A stretch of 64,000 nucleotides of DNA, taken from positions 1 to 64,000 of the forward strand of contig CAZQKR010000006.1 in NCBI GenBank assembly GCA_964594045.1. The letters are read 5' to 3'. Both the position numbers and the translations under genes were made by a program. Source of the stretch: UBA2365 sp964594045 (GTDB lineage: Bacteria > Bacteroidota > Bacteroidia > Chitinophagales > Saprospiraceae). The notes under the pieces were generated by a model that was not told where the DNA came from, did no database searches, and saw only the letters and a list, made by a program, of their open reading frames with translations. This document shows positions 53,670-61,979 of this stretch, in pieces (the first letter of the stretch is position 1; each line of letters starts with the position of its first letter).

Positions 53670-56063
53670 TTAAGCAATTTTTTGTTTGTAAAGATGTTCC
53701 TGAAATTCTATAAATAGCCTGCTTATATTTGCCACGTCTCCTAAAATTTCCTTTGCATCTTCCAATGATTGGTACTTGTTTTTCAGCAGGATTGGGAGTT
53801 TCTCCTGGTCGAGTTCGTCAACGCCTGTTTCAATGTATTTGCTCAATACGAATGAAATAAATTCTTTCTGTTTGTCATTGAGTAAGGCAAATATGGTTGC
53901 TTCGGCTGCTTTGGCTCTGGCTTCCCTGGTCATTGCGATATAGTCGCCATTTAAAACATATTCCAAAACATCGTAAAGGTCGCTTTTTTCCATGTCTGCC
54001 AACTTTTGCAAAGTCAGTAAGTCGTCTTTTGGAAAACCTGCTGCGTTTAAATTTTCCAATAAAATCCTTCGGGTTATCGGACTACTCCAAAGCTTACGCA
54101 ATTCTTCTTCGTCCTTGAACAGTTTAGGCAATTCACCAAACAAATTATTCAAAAATTCTTCTGCTGAAATGGGTTTGCCATCTGCACTCCAAAACGAAGT
54201 GGAAACCATATGTTGGATTTCTCTTTCTTTTCCGTTTCGCAGTTTGATTTTTATTTTCTGTTTGCGTGCTGTTTCTGTCGGTTCTTTTGGTTCTTGTGGT
54301 TCTTTTGGTTTATACTTTCCTTTAGGGTCTTCCACTCCTTTTGGTTCTTCTCCAATCGGTTCACCGTCCCATTCCGGGTCTGAAAAGTGTTTATAAGCAT
54401 CTACAAAGTCGTAAATGGTGAAAAATTCTTTGCCGTCAAACAAACGGGTCCCGCGACCAACAATTTGTTTAAACTCAATCATTGTGTTAACCGGGCGAAG
54501 CAAAACGATGTTACGAATGTTCCTTGCATCAACTCCTGTTGAAAGTTTATGAGAAGTGGTCAGAATCGTTGGGATGGTTTTTTCGTTATCCTGAAATTCC
54601 CGCAAAAGCCTTTCTCCTTCTTCACCGTCATTGGCTGTAACCCGAACACAATAAAATGGGTCTTTGCTTCTGGCGTTTTGATTTACTAAATCCCGGATCA
54701 ATGCAGCGTGAGCTTGATTTGCACAAAAAATGATAGCCTTTTCGTTTTGGTTAGCTTCATCTAAAAATATATTTACGCGCTTGGTTTCCCGTTCTACAAT
54801 TTCAATGGTGCGGTTAAAGTCCTCTTCTTCGTATAGTTTACCTTCTTCAATTTCGCCTTCCAGAATAGTGTCGTCCGGAGTGTAGCGGTAATCGTCCAAA
54901 GTGGTTTTGATGCGTTTTACCTTGAATGGCGTCAGGAAACCGTCATTGATACCTTCTTTCAGCGAATAGATGTAAACAGGTTCTCCAAAATATTTATAAG
55001 TGTCCACGTTGTCTTTTCGCCTGGGTGTGGCGGTTAAACCCAATTGTACTGCCGGACTGAAATACTCCAGAATGCCCCGCCAATTGCTCTCGTCATTCGC
55101 ACCACCCCGGTGGCATTCATCAATGATGATGAAATCGAAATAATCGGGTGGATACTGACCGAAATTGAATTTGTTGTTTTCTGTGAGGGGCGTTTCCGCC
55201 TCGTTGTTATTAGCGCGGGGTGATACCGCCTCGCTGATTGATTTCGCCCCTTCAGGGCTGGCAGTCATGAAGGTTTGAAAAATGGTAAAGAAAATGCTGC
55301 CATTGGTCGGCACTTTACCATTTTTTTTAATCTCGGTTGGTTTTATCCGCACCAAGGCATCTTCGGGAAATGCGGAAAATGAATTGTAGGCCTGGTCGGC
55401 TAATATATTTCTATCGGCTAAAAATAAAACTCTTGGTCGGCGGTTGCCGTCCCGTTTTAAGGTCCAGCGGGTTTGAAACAGTTTCCACGCTATCTGAAAA
55501 GCAATTGCCGTTTTGCCTGTTCCTGTGGCAAGGGTCAGCAAAATTCTGTCCCTGCCTTGTGCAATGGCTTCAACGGCTCGTTGTACAGCTATTTCCTGAT
55601 AGTATCTTAACTGCCAACTTCCGCTTTTATCTTCAAACGGCACATTGGCAAATTTTTCTCTCCAGTTGTTCTGTTCGGCAAAGGTTTTATTCCAAAGTTG
55701 TTCGGGGCCTAGAAAGTCTGTTACCAAACCTTCTTTGCCGGATTTCATACAGATTTGGTAAATGGATTTTCCGTTGGTGCTGTAGGTGGTTTCCAATTTT
55801 AGTTTCTCCGCATATTTCTTGGCTTGCATTACACCTTCGCCCACTTCCAGTTCATCGCTCTTAGCTTCTACTATGGCGAGTTTGATACCTTTATGTACCA
55901 ACACATAATCGGCAATGTCTTTTTTGCCACGTCCACCGCCTGTTTGTATTTTGCCCCGGGTGATGTGGTATTCACGAAGGACTTTAGAGCCTTCCACAAC
56001 GCCCCATCCACAAGCCTTCAGCTTGGGGTCGATCAATTCTGCTCTTGTTTCGGCTTCGTTCAT
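53670..56063 (-). CDS. hsdR: Type I restriction enzyme, R subunit
   Basis: This 797-residue motor-nuclease subunit translocates and cuts unmodified DNA together with HsdM and HsdS. The N-terminal PD-(D/E)XK nuclease has IADYVLVHKGIKLAIVEAK (Asp and ExK, about residues 50-68). The helicase has Walker A LATGTGKTAIAF (near 178), the DEAH-type box IIDECHRGG (near 310), motif III GLTATPRRKD and motif VI QIVGRGTRL. A 20-30 residue segment (about 270-295, DNA about 55181-55260) interrupts the usual stretch between FQTFMT and the YPPDYFDF motif and looks like an inserted palindromic element. A Lys/Glu/Pro-rich linker lies near 560-600. The gene is 15 bp behind the DUF5131 gene. Confidence 0.93.
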   Translation of the reverse strand: MNEAETRAELIDPKLKACGWGVVEGSKVLREYHITRGKIQTGGGRGKKDIADYVLVHKGIKLAIVEAKSDELEVGEGVMQAKKYAEKLKLETTYSTNGKSIYQICMKSGKEGLVTDFLGPEQLWNKTFAEQNNWREKFANVPFEDKSGSWQLRYYQEIAVQRAVEAIAQGRDRILLTLATGTGKTAIAFQIAWKLFQTRWTLKRDGNRRPRVLFLADRNILADQAYNSFSAFPEDALVRIKPTEIKKNGKVPTNGSIFFTIFQTFMTASPEGAKSISEAVSPRANNNEAETPLTENNKFNFGQYPPDYFDFIIIDECHRGGANDESNWRGILEYFSPAVQLGLTATPRRKDNVDTYKYFGEPVYIYSLKEGINDGFLTPFKVKRIKTTLDDYRYTPDDTILEGEIEEGKLYEEEDFNRTIEIVERETKRVNIFLDEANQNEKAIIFCANQAHAALIRDLVNQNARSKDPFYCVRVTANDGEEGERLLREFQDNEKTIPTILTTSHKLSTGVDARNIRNIVLLRPVNTMIEFKQIVGRGTRLFDGKEFFTIYDFVDAYKHFSDPEWDGEPIGEEPKGVEDPKGKYKPKEPQEPKEPTETARKQKIKIKLRNGKEREIQHMVSTSFWSADGKPISAEEFLNNLFGELPKLFKDEEELRKLWSSPITRRILLENLNAAGFPKDDLLTLQKLADMEKSDLYDVLEYVLNGDYIAMTREARAKAAEATIFALLNDKQKEFISFVLSKYIETGVDELDQEKLPILLKNKYQSLEDAKEILGDVANISRLFIEFQEHLYKQKIA
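55181..55260 (-). repeat. In-frame palindromic insert within hsdR
   Basis: A GC-richer segment inside hsdR with inverted arms AGGGGCG (55186-55192) and CGCCCCT (55245-55251) and a direct repeat of CCGCCTCG (55196-55203 and 55226-55233). It encodes a polar stretch (ISEAVSPRANNNEAETP) that I do not see in the usual pattern of HsdR at this place. It looks like a small mobile palindromic element that inserted without breaking the frame. Confidence 0.5.
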
Positions 56064-56078
56064 AGAAAATTTTATATT

Positions 56079-56831
56079 TTATACTATAGCAAATTGCTTT
56101 TCAATAACTTCAGGAAATTGTTGCCAAATCTTACCATCAAGCTCTTTTCCATTCAGTTTTTTATTTCGTTTTACCTTGTCTGCACCCCATGTCCCCCATT
56201 GTTTGAAGAAAAAAGCAACATCTTTTTGTTCGCATTGTTGCTTGATATTTATAACCCATTCTTTTTCCATTGGTCTGGCTTTGTTACCACTTTCTCCACC
56301 AACAATTACCCAGTCAATATTTGAAAGATTTATTTCACCCAAATCCTCTAAAAGAGGTTCAACGGATAGAAATAGAACAGTCGCATTAATATTTCTTAGG
56401 AAATCAATTCTAGGCAAACCTTCTTTTTTATTATCCACAGTAACTCCGAGCCAAATATTTTTTGGCACCTGACGATGAGAAAAATATTCTTGCATTCTGT
56501 TGGCTCGTTTGGTAAGAACCTGATAGGTATGTTGTGGGGTTTGTTCAATGACGTCAATAATTTTATTCAGATAATCTAATGGCATATCTTTGTGAAAGAT
56601 ATCGCTCATCGAATTCACAAAATAAACTGTTGGCTTTTTCTTTTTTATAGGTTCATTTAAACGACTGGGTACAATATTAAACCTAAAACCGTTTTCATAT
56701 CCTTCTACTCCCATAGCTTGCAATCGAATGGCCAAGGTTTCGGCATAACAGTTTTGGCATCCTGTACTAATCTTTGTGCAGCCTGCCGATGGATTCCATG
56801 TTTGTTCTGTCCATTCAATTTTGTGTGCCAT
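56079..56831 (-). CDS. DUF5131 (phage Gp37/Gp68-like) three-Cys protein
   Basis: A 250-residue protein of the DUF5131 family. The opening WTEQTWNPSAGCTKISTGC, followed by QNCYAE, carries the three-Cys motif at C18, C25 and C28 (C-x6-C-x2-C), probably binding an iron-sulfur cluster as in radical SAM-like enzymes. FVNSMSDIFHKDMP, TKRANRM, NIWLGVTVDN and WVIVGGESGNKARPM are the other family blocks. Relatives occur in phages and mobile elements; their reaction is not established. The start is 2 bp after the TcmP stop and the end is 15 bp before hsdR, so it is built into the restriction operon. A nucleic-acid-related modification is inferred, not shown. Confidence 0.85.
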   Translation of the reverse strand: MAHKIEWTEQTWNPSAGCTKISTGCQNCYAETLAIRLQAMGVEGYENGFRFNIVPSRLNEPIKKKKPTVYFVNSMSDIFHKDMPLDYLNKIIDVIEQTPQHTYQVLTKRANRMQEYFSHRQVPKNIWLGVTVDNKKEGLPRIDFLRNINATVLFLSVEPLLEDLGEINLSNIDWVIVGGESGNKARPMEKEWVINIKQQCEQKDVAFFFKQWGTWGADKVKRNKKLNGKELDGKIWQQFPEVIEKQFAIV

Positions 56832-56833
56832 AT

Positions 56834-57949
56834 TTATTTAGTTTTTATTATTGTAGCTGTTTTAATTTTATGAATATCGTTATTAATCGTCTTAAAGACT
56901 TCAATTTTGCCTTCGCTCATCAACTCTTTCAGTTTTTGAGCAGCATGTTTAACTAAGCAACGACTGTTAAGTGCATACTTGTATGCTTCAATGTCGGTTT
57001 TAATCTTTCCTGATTTTATTTCATTTTCCAAATCAAGGTTGAATTGTTTGATTTTCAATGGAACCTTAGCTTCTTCAAAAAGTACACCTTGTTTGTTGTA
57101 TGTCAATTCCCTGTCAATATTATAATCGGCTTCGCCGGTAACTTCATCAAGTTTCCAACAAACTTTTTGAAATTTCTCTGCCCCAAAAGTGTGATTACTT
57201 CCGAATATTAAACCAAAATATCCAGAATCTTTTCTTACAGAAAAACAACCAATATAATACTCTTTATCTTTTGGAATAAGCGATTTATAATAAGACGCAA
57301 TTAAACGATGGCAATGAATTGCTTTTGCATTCTTAATATCAATCTGCTGTGTATCTATATATTTATTGAAAGCTGGTGTATCTGGAAATCGTTTCAGGTA
57401 AAATGACGGCACAAAACAAATAAAGTCAGCCGATGGAACATTTATTAATTTGTTAAGTAAATCGCTGTCAATAATAAATCTGAAAGGGTCTAAATACAAA
57501 ATTTTGGCAGCTTTTTTCCTTTTGAGCATTGAAGGGTAAATCCTTGGAAAATAGGTTTCAAAATCTTCAGCTTTAATAATCAGATTTTCATCCTCCGAAA
57601 AAACACATTCTCCTTCGCATTTTGATTTACAGGTATTGAAAAAATCCAAAACGTTAGATTTTAATATTTCAGATTCTTCTATATCGTTAAGAATGATAAA
57701 GACCTTTTTCTTACTTTTCCGAATTTCGTTGCAATATGGCTTAATTTCGTTGAGTATATTAAATGCCGTGCCGTACTCGCCTTTGGTATTTTGCCCTTGA
57801 CCTGCAAAGAAATCATAAATATAAATCTCCTTAAAGTATGTACTATGAAGGAAAACCGGAAAACTCTCCTTGAAATATTCCTTGAATACTTCAAGCTTTG
57901 AATGTGTTCCTTTATCAAATTTTGAATTATGAAAATCTTTTTTTGCCAT
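56834..57949 (-). CDS. tcmP: Three-Cys-motif partner protein (TcmP)
   Basis: A 371-residue protein matching what databases call three-Cys-motif partner protein. The N-terminus has THSKLEVFKEYF, then a methyltransferase-like glycine loop YIYDFFAGQGQ (Asp46, Gly50, Gly52), a second block KILYLDPFRFII near residue 170, and a C-terminal winged-helix-like region (LVKHAAQKLKELMSEGKIEV). A local cluster of Cys (CKSKCEGEC) lies near 110-118. The name comes from its habit of accompanying DUF5131-type three-Cys proteins, which is exactly the case here: the DUF5131 gene begins 2 bp later. It lies 2 bp after hsdS. Function in the family is not known to me. Confidence 0.85.
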   Translation of the reverse strand: MAKKDFHNSKFDKGTHSKLEVFKEYFKESFPVFLHSTYFKEIYIYDFFAGQGQNTKGEYGTAFNILNEIKPYCNEIRKSKKKVFIILNDIEESEILKSNVLDFFNTCKSKCEGECVFSEDENLIIKAEDFETYFPRIYPSMLKRKKAAKILYLDPFRFIIDSDLLNKLINVPSADFICFVPSFYLKRFPDTPAFNKYIDTQQIDIKNAKAIHCHRLIASYYKSLIPKDKEYYIGCFSVRKDSGYFGLIFGSNHTFGAEKFQKVCWKLDEVTGEADYNIDRELTYNKQGVLFEEAKVPLKIKQFNLDLENEIKSGKIKTDIEAYKYALNSRCLVKHAAQKLKELMSEGKIEVFKTINNDIHKIKTATIIKTK

Positions 57950-57951
57950 AA

Positions 57952-59154
57952 TTATTTTAATTCACCCGCAAACGCCTTTTGCAAGATCGATTTTTTCAGT
58001 TCTTCTAGAGCATCTATTTTCTTTTGATACACCGCTTCCAACTTTTGTGTTTCGGCTCGCAGGGCATCTAATTGATGGACGATGGTTTGCTGTTCGGTTT
58101 TAGATTTTGGGAAATGGAATTCCAATTCACCAAGTTTAGTTGCATTAAATCCACCTTGTGCAGAACCTGAAATACCTGCGTTTATCTTATCCCAATAAGT
58201 TTTTGTCTGAAAGAAATAAGAGATAAACTCAGGAATAAATTCATTGATTGAATTCATTCTTAGTCTAATCAAGTAAGATGCGAAAACTGATTTTGGCGGA
58301 TTGTCAATCAAATAACTTTTACCTGTTGTTGCACCTGTTCTTGCAAAGACAATATCACCTGTTTCAAGTTTGAATTTCGGTAAATCCTTGTCGCTGCACT
58401 TACAATAAGGAACGGTATCCCAATCAACACCATTTTCCTGAATATCTGTTATCCGCAAGAATTTTGGTCCAACTTCATCAAATGAAGCTTTTTCAGTGTA
58501 GCCATAATTGATTTTAGATACTTCACCTAAAGTTTTAATCTCCCAACCATCTCCCTTATTCTCAAACACGCCCTGCAAATAGCTTTCAAAAAGTTCTTTG
58601 GCATTTTTGAGGTTTTGTTCAGCATTGGCTTTTGCCTTGGCTATGGCGGCAAAGGCTTCATCTAAGATGGAAACTATGCGTTGTTGTTCGGGGAGAGGGG
58701 GAAGGGGGATTTCAATTTGCTTTAAAATAGCAACAGAAGCAACATTCTGAATTGCTGCACCCCCTGAATATTCTTTCAAACTCTCTTGAAAGCTTTCACT
58801 TTGCATCCATAACTTTAAAAATACAGTTGATATTTTTTTAGATGGAGAAAGTTTTAATAATGCTTGATTGATAATTCCTTTTTTGATATTTTCAGGTACA
58901 ATAGCAATTTTACCCATTGTCCCAGAACAGCTCATAATTAAATCACCCGAGTTTAATTCAAAGCGTTTCATTTCATTGAATTTTTTTTCATCAATGAAAT
59001 ATCTTATATCATCAAATTGGTCGTAAATAGCGTGTTGCTGTTCAAAAACTGCGTAACCTTCGGGCTTGAAAATATTTTTTTTCAAACTACCGCCAAATGG
59101 TCCACGCACAAAACCACATATATCACCTAATTTCTTTCTCTCCCAATTTTTCAT
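57952..59154 (-). CDS. hsdS: Type I restriction enzyme, specificity subunit
   Basis: A 400-residue S subunit that selects the bipartite DNA target. It has two target-recognition domains (about 1-150 and 200-350), each followed by a conserved helical spacer: PLPPLPEQQRIVSILDEAF near 155-175 and the C-terminal TEQQTIVHQLDAL...LEELKKSILQKAFAGELK. This two-TRD layout and length are normal. The ATG overlaps the stop of the preceding repeat-derived reading frame by an ATGA junction at 59151-59154. Its stop is 2 bp before tcmP. Confidence 0.94.
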   Translation of the reverse strand: MKNWERKKLGDICGFVRGPFGGSLKKNIFKPEGYAVFEQQHAIYDQFDDIRYFIDEKKFNEMKRFELNSGDLIMSCSGTMGKIAIVPENIKKGIINQALLKLSPSKKISTVFLKLWMQSESFQESLKEYSGGAAIQNVASVAILKQIEIPLPPLPEQQRIVSILDEAFAAIAKAKANAEQNLKNAKELFESYLQGVFENKGDGWEIKTLGEVSKINYGYTEKASFDEVGPKFLRITDIQENGVDWDTVPYCKCSDKDLPKFKLETGDIVFARTGATTGKSYLIDNPPKSVFASYLIRLRMNSINEFIPEFISYFFQTKTYWDKINAGISGSAQGGFNATKLGELEFHFPKSKTEQQTIVHQLDALRAETQKLEAVYQKKIDALEELKKSILQKAFAGELK

Positions 59155-59755
59155 ATCAGTTCTAAAATTGAGTTTATGATTTCAGCACTTTTTGTCTGAA
59201 TCACGGATTTGTTTTGATTACGCGGATGACACAGATTCTCCACTTTCACCTTTTTAAAATCTGTGAAATCCTTTAATCTGTATAATCCGTGATTCAGACA
59301 TTTTCCCGGATTACTCTGATGACACGGATTTTTTGATTTCACTGGATCAAAATCTGTGAAATCCTTTAATCTGTATAATCTGTGATTCAGACATTTTCCC
59401 GGATTACTCTGATGACACGGATTTTTTGATTTCACTGGATCAAAATCTGTGAAATCCTTTAATCCGTATAATCCGTGATTCAGACTTTCTTTCTGCTTCA
59501 TATCAATTCCAAAATTGAGTTTAGGATTTCTACACTTTTTGTCTGAATCACGGATTTGTTTTGATTACGCAGATGACACAGATTCTCCAATTTCACCTTT
59601 TTAAAATCAGTGAAATCTTTTAATCTGTAAAATCTGTGATTCAGACATTTTCCCGGATTACTCTGATGACACGGATTTTTTGATTTCACTGGATCAAAAT
59701 CTGTGAAATCCTTTAATCTGTATAATCCGTGATTCAGACAATTTATTTCTTTCAT
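59151..59755 (-). repeat. Codon-phased 93-bp repeat array with large inverted arms between the GxxExxY gene and hsdS
   Basis: The array has two modules. The right-arm motif AATCCGTGATTCAGAC (with one variable base) occurs at 59284, 59377, 59470, 59631 and 59724, exactly 93 bp apart within each module. The inverted motif GTCTGAATCACGGATT occurs once per module at 59194-59209 and 59541-59556, 347 bp apart, so each module can form a long imperfect hairpin of about 42-44 bp. Because 93 is a multiple of three, two frames stay open (59151-59501 and 59498-59755), encoding a repeated 31-residue unit with LYRLKDFTDFDPVKSKNPC. Both frames end in NSILELI and overlap their neighbours by TCAT/ATGA. I treat them as repeat DNA rather than functional proteins. 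Confidence 0.85.
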
Positions 59756-60132
59756 AACACCAATCTTTTAAAAGTTAAACTTTTGCTGCCAAAGTTGATA
59801 AGCAAACCTACTTCCAGTTTGTAGGCTTTCAAGTAATTCAATGCTTGTGCCAAATGAACATCATCTAACTGAATAATAGCTTTTAACTCAACCAATACTT
59901 TTCCCTCCACTACAAAATCGGCCCTACGTGTACCAATGGGTTCTTCAAGATCTTTATAGAAAATGTCTTGTTCAATCTCTCTTGCAAATTCCAATTCCAC
60001 TTTTTGCATTTCATAAGCCAAAGCTCGTTGGTAAATCACTTCCTGAAAACCATTCCCCAGAAACTTATGTACTTCAAATGAAGCTCCGATAATCTTTTCT
60101 GTTATCTCTTTATATTTTAATTCTCCATTCAT
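59752..60132 (-). CDS. GxxExxY protein (PD-(D/E)XK nuclease-like fold)
   Basis: A 126-residue protein of the GxxExxY family. The name motif is in FLGNGFQEVIYQRAL. Conserved RRADFVVEGKVLVELKA resembles the D..ExK core of PD-(D/E)XK nucleases, and the family is commonly modelled on this fold, but no activity is established to my knowledge. It starts 36 bp after the hsdM stop and is preceded by one repeat arm (60135-60174). It ends in an ATGA overlap with the repeat-derived frame. Together with the repeats it looks like a cassette placed between hsdM and hsdS. Confidence 0.88.
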   Translation of the reverse strand: MNGELKYKEITEKIIGASFEVHKFLGNGFQEVIYQRALAYEMQKVELEFAREIEQDIFYKDLEEPIGTRRADFVVEGKVLVELKAIIQLDDVHLAQALNYLKAYKLEVGLLINFGSKSLTFKRLVL

Positions 60133-60134
60133 AA

Positions 60135-60174
60135 TCTGTGGAATCCTTTAATCCGTTTAATCTGTGATTCAGAC
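60135..60174 (-). repeat. Single repeat arm between hsdM and the GxxExxY gene
   Basis: A partial copy of the array unit, ending in AATCTGTGATTCAGAC (60159-60174). It overlaps the last codons of hsdM: the hsdM stop TGA (60171-60169) lies inside the repeat. It therefore marks the right edge of the GxxExxY cassette. Confidence 0.75.
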
Positions 60175-61635
60175 AATGAGATTTGCAATACTTTCCAACA
60201 CTTTATCTGCTTCCCTATCCAGTTCACGCATTTCTTCCAAAATGACTTGAGGTGATCGTAGCGTAACTTCTCCTTTTTTGTTCGGGTTCTTTACGCTCAA
60301 ATCAAAGGTGCTTGGGTCTATGTCTTTCACATTTACCGTCCAGGAGTTTTCGCTGTCGGCAAAGGTTTTCTGCAGTTCTACAAACTCTGCCAGGTCGCTT
60401 TCATTGAGTGGGTTGGTCTTGCCCAGATTACGGACAAGGTTCAACTGGTAAAACCAAACCTTTTGTGTGGCTTTGCCTTTTTCAAAAAACAACACAACGG
60501 TTTTTACACCTGCACCGGTAAAGGTGCCACCGGGCAAATCCAACACGGTATGCAGACTGCAACTTTCCAATAAAGACTTACGTATGGCAACCGTGGCATT
60601 GTCGGTATTGCTCAAAAAGGTGTTTTTAATGACCACACCTGCCTTGCCACCTGCTTTTAAAATTTTAATGAAGTGTTGCAAAAAGAGGGAAGCAGTTTCT
60701 CCTGTTTTGATTGGGAAGTTTTGTTGCACTTCGGCACGTTCCTTTCCACCAAAAGGCGGATTGGCAAGCACTACATCGTAACGGTCTTTTTCCTGAATGT
60801 CGGCAAGATTTTCGGCAAGGGTGTTGGTGTGTATGATGTTGGGAGCTTCCACACCGTGCAAAATCATATTCATAATGCCGATGATATATGCCAATGATTT
60901 TTTCTCTTTGCCGTAAAAGGTGCGTTTTTGCAGTATCTCGGTTTCTTTGGTAGAAAGTGATTTGCTGTTTTTCAGATAGTCGAACGCTTCGCAAAGAAAG
61001 CCCGCACTGCCTACTGCACCGTCATAGATTTTGTCGCCAATTTTTGGGGCAACCACTTTTATGATGGTCCTGATGAGCGGTCGGGGTGTGTAGTATTCGC
61101 CACCGTTTCGCCCGGCATTGCCCATATTTTTGATTTTGTCTTCATACAGGTGGCTCATTTCGTGCTTCTCTGCGTGGGTGCGGAAACGCAACTCGTCAAT
61201 GCGGTTAATCACTTCACGCAAATTGTAGCCGCTTTGAATGCGGTTTTTCAATTCGCTGAAGATCTCTCCAATCTTGTATTCAATGGTGTCGGCACTTTCA
61301 GCACTGGTCTTGAATTTTTTGAGGTAAGGAAACAGCTTGTTGTTTACAAAGTCGGTGAGGTCATCGCCTGTAAGTGCGTTATGGTCAATTTTTAATGTTC
61401 CGTTTCCATTTGTAATTTTTGGAGCAGCCCAATGATTCCATTGATATGCTGCGTCAATAATCGGGGTGTAGGTTTTCCCGGTAAGTTCGGCTGCTGTAGC
61501 ACGGTCACGTTCCAAATCGTCCAGATATTTCAGGAACAACACCCAGGAGGTCTGCTCTACATAATCCAATTCGCTTCCGCAACCGGCATCCTTGTGCAGT
61601 ATATCGTCTATATTCTTAAAAGTTTGTTCAAACAT
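60169..61635 (-). CDS. hsdM: Type I restriction enzyme, modification subunit
   Basis: A 488-residue N6-adenine methyltransferase that protects host DNA and forms the trimeric M2S core. The N-terminal helical domain (EQTSWVLFLKYLDDLE) is followed by the catalytic domain with GEYYTPRPLIRTI, the SAM-binding YDGAVGSAGFLCEAF and the catalytic motif IV VVLANPPFGG near residue 290. Length is usual. The stop codon is supplied by the repeat arm at 60159-60174, so the last residues may have changed when the cassette arrived. It is the first gene of the locus. Confidence 0.95.
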   Translation of the reverse strand: MFEQTFKNIDDILHKDAGCGSELDYVEQTSWVLFLKYLDDLERDRATAAELTGKTYTPIIDAAYQWNHWAAPKITNGNGTLKIDHNALTGDDLTDFVNNKLFPYLKKFKTSAESADTIEYKIGEIFSELKNRIQSGYNLREVINRIDELRFRTHAEKHEMSHLYEDKIKNMGNAGRNGGEYYTPRPLIRTIIKVVAPKIGDKIYDGAVGSAGFLCEAFDYLKNSKSLSTKETEILQKRTFYGKEKKSLAYIIGIMNMILHGVEAPNIIHTNTLAENLADIQEKDRYDVVLANPPFGGKERAEVQQNFPIKTGETASLFLQHFIKILKAGGKAGVVIKNTFLSNTDNATVAIRKSLLESCSLHTVLDLPGGTFTGAGVKTVVLFFEKGKATQKVWFYQLNLVRNLGKTNPLNESDLAEFVELQKTFADSENSWTVNVKDIDPSTFDLSVKNPNKKGEVTLRSPQVILEEMRELDREADKVLESIANLIV

Positions 61636-61671
61636 TAGTTAATCCTGTCTTAAAATCATGATCAATAAACA

Positions 61672-61704
61672 CAAATGTACCAATTTCTGTGGGTGCTTCG
61701 GCAA
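61672..61704 (-). promoter_or_regulatory. Candidate promoter of the restriction-modification operon
   Basis: On the minus strand TTG (61704-61702) and TACATTTG (61679-61672) are separated by 22 bp. The leader before hsdM at 61635 would be about 30 nt. The remaining bases to 61979 show no credible gene. Confidence 0.4.
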
Positions 61705-61979
61705 GAAAACTGCTCTTTTGTCACGATAAAACATCGGGATGTGTCAGGGATTATGAATATGCAGTTTTGCGGGTCGGCTGTCCATTTGATCGTTTTTTGT
61801 CTTTAAATCACAATTTTTCATTGTTGGAGGGTCTTACTGTAGGTGTATATAACACTGTAAAGCTAAGTTTCGATTGGGAGCAAGAAACCGTTTCCTTATC
61901 CCCCAATAAAAAACAACACAAGTTAACAAAACATTGATATCAGCATATCAACTAAACTGAAATACAGGGTTTATTACTG

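Noticed and set aside
59151..59755. CRISPR array or two real small proteins in the 93-bp repeat region
   Set aside because: The sequence between the arms is also repeated, so there are no spacers. The two open frames follow from the 93-bp period and repeat the same 31 residues; they are better read as repeat DNA.
61689..61937. 82-codon plus-strand frame upstream of hsdM
   Set aside because: It overlaps the probable hsdM promoter, and I see no motif in it.
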